Below are positions 40,701-47,346 of a stretch of 64,000 bases of DNA, in pieces. Origin of the DNA: Echinococcus granulosus (taxonomy: Eukaryota > Platyhelminthes > Cestoda > Cyclophyllidea > Taeniidae); contig NW_020170396.1 of the NCBI RefSeq assembly GCF_000524195.1, positions 163,675-227,674 on the forward strand, in the 5' to 3' direction. How positions within the stretch are numbered: position 1 is the stretch's first letter; each line of letters starts with the position of its first letter. The notes beneath the pieces are model-generated. The model was given only the letters and a program-made list of their open reading frames with translations, had not been told where the DNA came from and did no database searches. Made by a program: the position numbers and the translations under genes.

Positions 40701-43700
40701 CTAAGAAATGAATTAGAATTAACCACGAAGAGGAAAACCTACAGAAGTTCGAATCAGGAACGTTTTCTTACATCGCGGGTATCCCTACCAGGGCTGATAT
40801 GTCTCTAGTCTTGCATGGACCCAATTCAAAAGCTTGGCATCAATTGGAACGGTAGGACTAGCTCTAGCTCGAAGCAGGACAACATTTCCAGCAAGAGTAG
40901 GTCATGATCGACGAACAACCAGTTAATGCGCAATGTTGACGTCTCACGAGGTGCAACAACCAATCAAATAATACTAAAATATTCCGTGAGTGGGTGGATC
41001 AAATGAAGGAGGGATAAGGGAGGTTAAAAAATGGAAAAAGCTATTTTTTGCAATCGCCTTCTCAGGATATCAGCATCACGGATTTTGTTTTACTTTATTT
41101 GTAGCAGGAATGTGTGTTTTGCGCACTAGGTGATTACAGCAAGAGACGAAATTGATGGCTGATTGTCTGACAGATAAGAGAATAGTGGAGATCGGGTTGA
41201 TCAAAAGTAATGGAAATGTGTTAAAATATTAAAGGTATTTCACAGTTTCAAATACAGTAAACAGAAGTCTCCTTTTGAGTTATTTTCGACGGTATGGCTT
41301 CGTATTTACCCAAGTTTTAGAATGAGTAAATACAAATTCAAAATCTCTTTCTTCAATACTTGGTGCTGAACCAAAAATCCACGATTTATGTGGGGAAAAC
41401 GCAGGCCTTTGAGGGTCCGGTTTTCACTTTTTTACTCATTCCCTATTATTATTTCCCATTCCAGGAAAAACGGAGACACTAGCCGTCCTCCTGCGTTGTC
41501 TTGCAGTGCTAGGAAAGAAGACTTTGCTCATCTCTCACACCCACTCGCCGTGGACAATGTTCTTTTGAGGCTTCTCAAGGTAACGCCTGCACTTCATTCT
41601 GTCACACTGCTCCTATTTCTTACAAGTTGATGAGTTCTGGAATGCATATAGAAGCCTAGCTAACGCGACTGAGATAGTCGTGTATTTTAAAAGTCATTGC
41701 CTATGTCGAATTTCACTGCTACTAGCTTAAGGCGTTATTTGAGGGTTTGGGATTTCCTCTGGTGGTCTCCATTTTCTGGGTGCTATCTAAGGTTATTCCA
41801 AAGCGTATGCGCCTTCCTCTTTTTAAGAGGCTTAACCTAAATGCAAAACCCACTTTATGAAATACAGTTTTATAGCAGTCCTTTCAAAATTTCTCCTGGT
41901 TTTATTCTCTTCATAATATCACAGTTCTTTGTGATTTGTAAAGACATGGAAAAGTTCCCATATCGTTTTCATTGTGTTCACACTTAGAAATCTGTGATTT
42001 GGGTAGTTGTCGTAACATTTACTATCTCTATTAGCTTCTTTCATATCATAACCGGATTGCAGTCATGTTGAAGGTTCTGCAAATCCTGTTAAAAAGTAAT
42101 AAATTGAAAGTGAAAAACACTGAAAAAATGGTGTTACTAAGGTAATGAAGCATTCGGGTTGAGATGATAATTTTTCTCTAAGACCCTGATGGCAAATGTG
42201 TTAAGAACATTGTTTTTTTCAGGATTCAGAAATCAAATTTGTTCGTCTGGGAGCCTACGAGAAGGTCAATCCACTTCTACATTCCCACAATCTTGAAAGC
42301 CAACTTTCAGAGGAAATTTCAAAAGCCTCCATCAAAGCAGATTTGAATAAGGCTACTGCTGAATGCTCACGTCTCGTCAAATTCATCGACGAAGTCATGG
42401 CCAAAGCGGTAAATTCGTATTCTCTCCAAATCCGCGAAGTGTTTTGCCGAACCTTAAACTGATTTGTTGACCTTTGCTTTCAGGCTATAGTTGGTTGCAC
42501 GGCGCTAGCTGCAGCGGGTCACGAGGCCTTGGAAAGGTGTCAATTTGATGTGGTCGTGGTGGACGAGGCAACACAACTCCTTCTACCCACAACTCTGGGT
42601 GGACTGCTTAAATTGAATGCCAATTCGGGACGGTTTATCCTTGCAGGAGATGCCAATCAGTTACCTCCATTAGTCCACTCCAACGCCGCTAGGTATGGTT
42701 GTACCGTCTACTAAATGAATATCAGTTGCAGTGCTCCAGTCAAATTCGAAAGTGTAGACTGGCAAGGCGGATTATGAGGGTGGATGGTGGAAATAAGATT
42801 AAGATATCTAATACGGTAACAAAAAGTGGTATTATTATATCTACACAAATTTTTTGGGCTCCTAGCTCCACAGGCAATTTTCCAGTCTTTCCTAATGTTA
42901 AAAAACTTTCGAAACAAACGGATATCTGCTTGCTTAACTACATATCTTCTGGTAAGCATTACTTCTTCACTTTTCTCTGCATGCATTTAGAGAAAGCGGA
43001 TTTGACACTAGTCTCTTTGCCCTTCTGTCTCCGATTGCGCAACACTACGCGGACACTCAGGCGCCAGAGGAGGTGGATGCAATGGGCAGTTGTCTTGTGC
43101 AACTGAGGGCGCAGTATCGAATGAACTCCCAGATTCTACATTTAGCAAATACCCTATTTTATGATGGCCGAATGCAATGTGCCTCAGATGAAGTGGCCAA
43201 CCGGACATTAAAGCTACTGAAGGTTGTTGATCCGGTAAATTTCTGCAGCTGAATTATCTTAATGGTCTCTACTCAAAGTTATCAGTAACCGTAGTTTTTT
43301 GGCAAAACACTGAATTCTGACAAAAGCGAATGTAAATATTTCCCTACCTTTAATCTTTGGTTTGCTTTACCCCAATTTTAGCCGAAGGGCTGGCTCACTC
43401 GGGTTCTTTCACCGGATCTTGCCGACTCCGTCATACTTCTGGATACTCAGGGTGTGAGTCATCGTGACTTTGAACCTCCCCTTTTCCTATTCAATTTTAT
43501 TTGCTTGTTAATGTGAAATTAGACATTAAATTAATATGTTGTCATCAGAATTGGCAGGCTTTACTGCGCCTTAATTACGGTTGAAAAAGTTGTTTTATGA
43601 AGGTGGCAATTTCAAATCATTACTAGTGTCTCGTAGACAAAATACCGCGGTAGAGTTTTGTCACAATGGATGGCCTCCTTGGATGTCAACAGCATTTACA

Positions 43701-45290
43701 TCTTCATTTATATTGTCTTATTTTGTTTTAGATTTGTAACCTTGCTGCCTCCCCCTTCGACGCCAATGTGAACTATCGAGAAATTGAGATTGTAAAGGAA
43801 GTATTTACGAATTTGACTCAGGTAAGTTTACTCTTCTTGCTAATCGCCCTGAACTGATCATAATCTAAGGTAAAAAAAATACCGATTGGCACCGGAGAAT
43901 AGTGGTTTCAAACGTAATTTTTTGTCCTTCTCTTTCATAATCTTCTCTCTGAAGCGAGGCGTGGAGGCGGATGAAATTGGAGTGATAGCCCCTTATCGCG
44001 CGCAGGTTGATGCCTTGCGTCAGTGTCTCCACGGCAAAAGTAGTATCAATGGCGATGGTGGCAGTGATCGTTGCTGCATTGGGTTGGTGGAAGTGAGCAC
44101 CGCTGACCAGTTTCAGGGTCGTGATAAGTCTCTCATCATCGTCTCCTTCGTTGACTGCCTCCAATCCCGGTCCCAGCACGTGAGTCCGACCTTTTTTAAC
44201 GTCTGTGTATTGCTCATTACTGGCACTCTTGCCACTTGGATGTAATTTGAAACTTAACAAGGAAGCTAAAATGTTCGTCATTTCATGAATTTTAATCAAC
44301 GTGTGCATTTAAAACTTTTTCGATGACTCCCTGCACCAAAACTGTAGATACCACTGGCCACCTTAGTAATAAATTGCTTTTGCTTTATAGCATTAAAATC
44401 AAGTTTTAAAGACACCATTTCTCTCCTATGCAAGACGAGTCTACCCGTCCGTTTTTTCTCACCGCAAGTGTTTCAATTAAACCACCTAAAGTGCAGCTGT
44501 GGTCTTTTTTGGTGATGGCTCATTTTCAAGAACCTAATTGTCTCTTGAAATAGCCAGTTCCAAACTAATCAAACACTTCAAACTACCCACTGTGTGATTC
44601 ATTCGAAATATAGAATGATCATTGAAGAAGCATTAATGTGTGATAATATATTTTTAACGGTCGCAGGATTTATAATGCCGTACAGTAACCCTAATACACC
44701 AATATTTTGAAATCCCTCGGCACAGTTCATAAGTCATTTTAGGATAAAATCCATTGACTGAAATAAGTTGTCAATTTTGTCAATTTATCTTTTGTGCAAT
44801 CGAATTGGCTTGAATGATTTCCTAAGCCTTAAACCTTTCTGTTTATAAACTGAATGGTTTGAGACTCAATCGCTTTCATCTTCTTCTCCAGTTCAGGTAT
44901 TTTACGTAGCTGTCATTTTAAAGCGCTGAAAGCACTCTTGGTTCCTGAACTCAATGTCTTCCATTATTGAAGTGGTTCATACAATAGCTCATGTCACTCC
45001 TCGCTACTTTCGTCAAACTTCGTCTGCTACTTACTTGCCTGAATTTCTACCTTTCTTCTTAGGATATTGATAAAAGACGATCTTTCTCCTCCCTTTTGAA
45101 TGAACGACCACGTCTGAATGTCGCTCTGACCCGAGCCAAGCAAAAGCTAATTCTCATTGGTTGTGGCGGCAACCATTCAAGGTCACACGAGGTCATGCAG
45201 CAAACACCCACTGTCCTGGAGCAAATGCTCACTGTTCTCCGTCAGATGTCTGCCGTTGTGCCTATCTCCCCTACTCATGCATTATGCTGA
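7738..45290 (+). CDS. DNA2: DNA2-type ATP-dependent helicase/nuclease (28 exons, one frameshift)
   Basis: Exons: 7738-7780, 7979-8035, 9408-10107, 10438-10526, 10613-10674, 10984-11055, 14492-14556, 15144-15501, 19508-19561, 20977-21065, 21112-21213, 24294-24377, 25144-25270, 25362-25690, 29554-29742, 33173-33289, 33879-34004, 34760-34870, 34957-35036, 37327-37428, 41465-41579, 42223-42408, 42484-42692, 42991-43234, 43382-43453, 43732-43821, 43955-44179 and 45063-45290. All phases agree except for one missing base near 41545. Allowing for it the length is about 1441 residues, against about 1060 in human; the excess is mainly N-terminal. DNA2 cleaves flaps in Okazaki-fragment maturation and resects DNA ends, in nucleus and mitochondria. 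A RecB-like nuclease with an Fe-S cluster precedes an SF1B helicase. Exons 14492-14556 and 19508-19561 and their donors are the least certain. As read, the frame stops at 41566-41568. Confidence 0.9.
8620..9165 (+). repeat. Repeat family A, copy 1 (DNA2 intron 2)
   Basis: Diverged copy of an interspersed element. The block 8745-8880 (gaacaattcacgattgagc ... gagtggggtgtgtagtg) aligns with copy 2 at 14145-14275. The downstream block 9050-9150 (tttgcacccgtttatttgtt on) aligns with copies at 22185, 18435 and 32065. All copies lie in the same orientation. Confidence 0.6.
9408..11055 (+). other. DNA2 N-terminal region exons (variable extension and start of conserved part)
   Basis: Exons 9408-10107, 10438-10526, 10613-10674 and 10984-11055 encode residues of about 34-341. 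The 700-nt exon is Ser/Pro/Arg-rich low-complexity sequence with basic clusters that could hold a nuclear signal. It ends with ESSFVDALDEEWGSVFNN, which resembles the extreme N-terminus of vertebrate DNA2 (a Phe/Trp-Glu-Glu acidic motif). About 240 residues before it therefore look like an extra, lineage-specific extension. Donor 10526 (gtgggt) was chosen over the gtgcgt four bases later because only it keeps the next exon open. Confidence 0.65.
11056..14491 (+). other. DNA2 intron 6
   Basis: A 3.4-kb intron containing repeat family A copy 2 near its 3' end. A 163-codon open frame (12493-12984) shows no family features. The intron is otherwise AT-rich with no supported gene. Confidence 0.5.
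13960..14330 (+). repeat. Repeat family A, copy 2 (DNA2 intron 6)
   Basis: It shares with copy 1 the segment gtgaacaattcac, then tgtggYYgcggtaYggcgca, acacgaagg, gtgtggtcttgt and gagtggggtgtgtagtg, then a Tgattttat/c tail. Identity is roughly 75-80% by eye over 130 bp. Its 3' block is lost or too diverged to follow. Confidence 0.6.
15144..15501 (+). other. DNA2 exon with first Fe-S cysteine of the nuclease domain
   Basis: It encodes AGDIINLIP, then HPEILISGTTVAAS, then RGCARRAVL and MLVGSLVHRIFQQ. Vertebrate DNA2 has the same order: GDIIHL, PDxLISGT, RCxRRAVL and LIGTVLHEVFQ. The Cys at about residue 431 corresponds to the first ligand of the 4Fe-4S cluster. A Ser/Thr-rich insert of about 30 residues precedes the HPE block. 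Confidence 0.85.
15502..19507 (+). other. DNA2 intron 8
   Basis: A 4-kb intron carrying repeat family A copy 3. Several open frames of 60-154 codons on both strands lack splice context or recognisable motifs. The flanking exons (IFQQ / AMSVDRHSAIV) join in phase 0. Confidence 0.5.
17990..18510 (+). repeat. Repeat family A, copy 3 (DNA2 intron 8)
   Basis: The block 18199-18330 (gacttactagtcctggctg, ggtagatatgtctcg, taattgtttggcc, gttggcaagcagcc) matches 31758-31852 and 21850-22130. The end block near 18435-18490 (ggcacccatttatg, cacgttaaacatgac) matches the ends of the other copies. The antisense translation NDYYHLFLAPNR at about 18026-18061 also resembles NDYHYLFLAYIR in copy 4. Confidence 0.55.
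19562..20976 (+). other. DNA2 intron 9
   Basis: A 1.4-kb AT-rich stretch between two short, weakly conserved exons. Nothing else is supported. The donor at 19562 (gtcggt) is non-ideal, so the exact border is uncertain. Confidence 0.4.
21600..22300 (+). repeat. Repeat family A, copy 4 (DNA2 intron 11)
   Basis: The longest copy. It has a gataatcatt segment at about 21650, a ggtatatctcggacgtaatt segment at about 21859, a gtggtctgtcatacctcc segment at about 21930 and gttggcaagcagcccg at about 22120. The terminal block ttggcacccgtttattgtta starts near 22190. It ties together the modules seen piecemeal in the other copies and so defines their order. No coding capacity is evident. Confidence 0.6.
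22469..22489. repeat. (TC)n microsatellite
   Basis: About ten uninterrupted TC units in DNA2 intron 11, directly downstream of repeat family A copy 4. Confidence 0.95.
24294..25690 (+). other. DNA2 RecB-like nuclease core and Fe-S cysteines (3 exons)
   Basis: Exons 24294-24377, 25144-25270 and 25362-25690. They read FDIEENIWCTKLGVKGKID (metal-binding Asp at about 600), VPLELKTGK (catalytic Glu 619 and Lys 621), a QVLLYLLMLADR helix, and CSWCPYFFTC giving cluster cysteines at about 728, 731 and 737. All nuclease catalytic and cluster residues expected of the family are present. The 91-nt intron 25271-25361 is removed in phase 0. The donor at 25690 (phase 2) joins 29554 directly, so no exon is missing in the 3.9-kb gap. 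Confidence 0.9.
25691..29553 (+). other. DNA2 intron 14
   Basis: A 3.9-kb intron. It holds the non-LTR endonuclease remnant near 27000 and a GC-richer patch at 26600-26890 that is open for 105 codons on the - strand but matches no known family. No exon is missing, because ...RGQ and S-TPPPSDV join in phase 2. Confidence 0.55.
26998..27105 (+). mobile_element. Probable non-LTR retrotransposon endonuclease remnant
   Basis: In the frame of 26998 the sequence reads FARAAFSILRCNKIEDVL, then VDSKIHVVCLTGTSSI. This resembles the N-terminus of APE-type endonucleases of CR1/jockey-like elements: an N-A-R-S-I-x-N-K start, an acidic helix and a V-x-C-L-T-E-T motif, with the catalytic Glu apparently replaced by Gly. 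The frame is lost soon after 27105. Only a fossil is claimed; it lies in DNA2 intron 14. Confidence 0.35.
29743..33172 (+). other. DNA2 intron 15
   Basis: A 3.4-kb intron with repeat family A copy 5 at 31560-32190. A less AT-rich patch at 30540-30740 is unrecognised. Nothing else is supported. Confidence 0.55.
31560..32190 (+). repeat. Repeat family A, copy 5 (DNA2 intron 15)
   Basis: It contains gactaatcctggctg (31764 on), agtagatatatgtcagtcgt, a cactacacacacc segment (about 31870), and the terminal block cacttggcacccgctcgctt (32068 on) followed by ttatgttaaacatgtttgat. Module order matches copy 4. Confidence 0.55.
35037..37326 (+). other. DNA2 intron 19
   Basis: A 2.3-kb intron with unrecognised, less AT-rich sequence at about 35500-36050. 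It is otherwise AT-rich. No exon is missing (phase 1: A + TT gives Ile). Confidence 0.5.
37327..37428 (+). other. DNA2 helicase exon with Walker A start
   Basis: It encodes LRPLNIHQRCAILSVL and SKDYTLIEGFPGSG. The exon ends inside the P-loop: the second Gly codon is split, and the Lys-Thr that bind ATP phosphate and Mg come from the exon 4 kb downstream (41465). The Q-motif Gln (HQR) is present. Confidence 0.92.
37429..41464 (+). other. DNA2 intron 20, splitting the Walker A motif
   Basis: A 4-kb intron, the largest in the gene. It contains unrecognised patches at 38340-38560 and 39640-39720 (the latter weakly like repeat family B) and a 9-bp-stem hairpin at 40570-40599. No gene is supported. 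Confidence 0.55.
41465..41579 (+). other. DNA2 exon with Walker A Lys-Thr and a one-base deletion in motif Ia
   Basis: The exon opens with KTETLAVLLRCLAVLGKK and reaches HTHS. Conservation then requires AVDNVLLRLLK, which is found in the next frame from 41547. A single base is absent at about 41545-41547 (CACTCGCC). The frame as written ends at TGA 41566-41568. The shifted frame leads into exon 42223 in phase 0. Either the assembly lost a base here or this copy is disabled. Confidence 0.88.
42223..43234 (+). other. DNA2 helicase domain 1A/1B to motif IV (3 exons)
   Basis: Exons 42223-42408, 42484-42692 (after a 75-nt intron) and 42991-43234. They give IKFVRLGAYEKV, AIVGCTALAA, Walker B as VVVDEATQLLLP, motif III as LAGDANQLPPLV, and motif IV as LRAQYRMNSQI followed by CASDEVANRTL. 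All match the UPF1-like SF1B signature of DNA2, with catalytic Asp-Glu of Walker B intact. Confidence 0.93.
43382..45290 (+). other. DNA2 helicase domain 2A, motifs V and VI, and stop (4 exons)
   Basis: Exons 43382-43453, 43732-43821, 43955-44179 and 45063-45290, all joined in phase 0. They encode WLTRVLSPD, NYREIEIVKEVF, IGVIAPYRAQVDAL, motif V STADQFQGRDKSLI and motif VI RPRLNVALTRAKQKLILIG with the arginine finger. The stop is 45288-45290. A 13-residue Gly/Ser/Asp-rich insert (NGDGGSDR region) lies in a loop before motif V. No AATAAA was seen soon after the stop. Confidence 0.92.
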
Positions 45291-45768
45291 CCCGGTAGTT
45301 GCCATTTTATATGTCAATTTTGTACTACAGGAACCTATTTTTTGTGTTTCTTTTTTAAAAAAAAGTGCGTTTTTTGTAAGCGTTTTTTCCCATTGGTATG
45401 GAAAGATGAATAATAGAAATTTATCAAGAATAATTGCACGAGAGTGATTACTTTCATTTATGTTTATCGGTTCCTGTATTTATGGAGAAGGAAAACATAG
45501 CTTGGAACTGTTTAATGAGATTACAACAGTACTTCTGTAATTGTTTTTGTTTAATTAGTGGATCTAGGTAAAATATTAGACAGCCTAGAAATCCCCGCCA
45601 TTTCTTTTGGAGCTTGTGGACATTTATTAAGTGCAATCGTGTAATGCATGGATTGTAATACGTAGGTGGATGCGCCTCACTCCATCTTTTGAACTACTTT
45701 ATTCTTATTTGGGTCTGCGATGTTACGAAGTGGTGAGTGTGATTTGATTTATTGGGTTCAAGAGTCGT

Positions 45769-45868
45769 NNNNNNNNNNNNNNNNNNNNNNNNNNNNNNNN
45801 NNNNNNNNNNNNNNNNNNNNNNNNNNNNNNNNNNNNNNNNNNNNNNNNNNNNNNNNNNNNNNNNNNNN
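45769..45868. other. Assembly gap (100 N)
   Basis: Exactly 100 consecutive N, the usual placeholder for a scaffold join of unknown length. The true distance between DNA2 and Jagged, and even their adjacency, depends on the scaffolding evidence. Confidence 0.99.
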
Positions 45869-45869
45869 G

Positions 45870-46560
45870 AAAGCTTCTCCCACAGTTGGTATGACACTTG
45901 ATGAAATTGCCAGAATTCATGTTTGGCATGAGTGATGGGAACAAGTCGCTCACACCCACATCGTACGAGAAGTGGAAGTAGCGGTGGAAACTATTAAGCG
46001 AGTGAGTGCCGAATACAGTGTGTTGACTAAAGCTAACAATAAGTCTCTTCACTTCTTTTCGTACGGTATTTAAGATTGTTTTCCGACTGATCCGCGATAA
46101 AAATGGCTTTTGTGTGAATTGGAGCGTTGAAGCGGCCGAACACACCAAATTATAGGCTGTCTCCAAACGACCCACCACCAGTCCCCCTCTTCCAAGGTAT
46201 CGCATTACCCCAGTCAACCATAATTTATGTGAAGGTCAAATAACGGTTACATCTGGGACTTCCCCACTCGGCACAACTCCTTGGTGTGCAAACGATTTTC
46301 ATTTTTCTGCCATTGACATTAGGCAGTCGTTTAATTGCATGGAAAATGTCAAAAGAAAAAGGGCGGCTGCTAGAATTCGATTCATTCATGAATCACGGAG
46401 GCAAAGCTTTGTGGAGAGTGAAATTGGTGGTTATCACTTGGGATAGTGACTAGCTTGGTGTAGTTGGTACATCCTTGCTTGGTATGAGACACTGAGCAGG
46501 AGCATGGCCCTTAAGAATGGTCGAAGATTAGCCATTAATTAAAACGTCTAGAAAGTTAAA
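45870..46560. repeat. Repeat family B, copy 1
   Basis: Segments shared in order with copy 2 (48725-49135): cRtacgagaag, gtRgaaRctattaa, cttcacttctt, gaagcg followed by aacacaccaaa, and Yccaaacg. Identity is patchy (about 65-75% by eye). The start is cut by the assembly gap, and the 3' limit is unclear. Confidence 0.5.
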
Positions 46561-46953
46561 CAGGCACGTCTTTCCGGTTTCACAGCCCTTCCCGCCGACC
46601 CACTTCACCATAACCTGATGAATGATAGCTGATCTCCTCTTGGATTTTTATTATCTGCCTCAGATGAGGTATGAGTAGGTGCAGAAAAGGGCGATATCTT
46701 GGCTACAAAATTAGGAGTCAACAAAGTTTCGCATTCTCTGCTTACCTTCTCCTGAGGACTTCGATTCTTCGCGTTTTCACCTAGACAGCTACGTCATCAA
46801 GGGGGAACTTCAGTTCAGCAAGAAGGGGATTTTCTAAAGAGTTATTTCTATAGTGTAAAATTTGGTTTACTTAAATGGTGGATATATAACAGTACATCGG
46901 CACCTTACAAAATAGGCATTGCCATTGCATTTTTAAAATGACAGGTTATTAGT

Positions 46954-46959
46954 TTTATT
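46954..46959 (-). terminator. Candidate poly(A) signal of Jagged
   Basis: AATAAA on the - strand (TTTATT on +), 101 nt past the stop codon, with AT-rich sequence around it. Confidence 0.45.
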
Positions 46960-47059
46960 GCTAAATAAAATTGCAAACAAAAGGTACTGTACAAGCAAGT
47001 ATAAGAAACAGCATCATTCATAATATAAAGTCAGTCCTGTACAAAGTGGTGTCGCCATC

Positions 47060-47346
47060 CTATCTGCCACTTCTCTGCTGTTGCTGCTGCTGTCCAGGAG
47101 TTGGAAAGACGATCGTGGTTTGGTAGTAGTGAGTCGTCGCTGCCTGCGGAGCAAGGGTTGCACCGGGAGCAGTGGAGACGACGGTAACAGAGGAGGTGGG
47201 TGGCTGCTTGGTGGTTGTGGAGGCGGCATATTTCTCTATCAACTCCTGGTGTTTTCGGTGTGCACAGACGCAGATAATGCAGGTGCAGAGAGCACCCACC
47301 GCTACGACCAAGCAACAGGCCAGCGGCACCAGTAACGGGTTGTGTG
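47060..47346 (-). other. Jagged transmembrane and cytoplasmic tail exon
   Basis: [20 protein letters not shown] continuing to CIICVCA forms one Cys-rich hydrophobic helix, followed by the stop-transfer HRKHQ. The 66-residue tail is Thr/Ser/Pro-rich with three lysines, potential ubiquitin acceptors for ligand endocytosis. It ends in six glutamines and RSGR. It is about half the vertebrate length and lacks the C-terminal PDZ-binding motif. The stop is at 47062-47060. Confidence 0.88.

Larger units (their letters stand above)
45291..47059. other. Convergent intergenic region between DNA2 and Jagged
   Basis: It holds the DNA2 3' end, the 100-N gap, repeat family B copy 1 (45870-46560) and the Jagged 3' untranslated region. 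Both genes point into it. No further gene was found. Confidence 0.6.

Noticed and set aside
40740..40770. gttcgaatc string like a tRNA T-loop
   Set aside because: No acceptor stem, D-arm or A box lies at the required distance upstream. No tRNA or tRNA-derived SINE can be supported.
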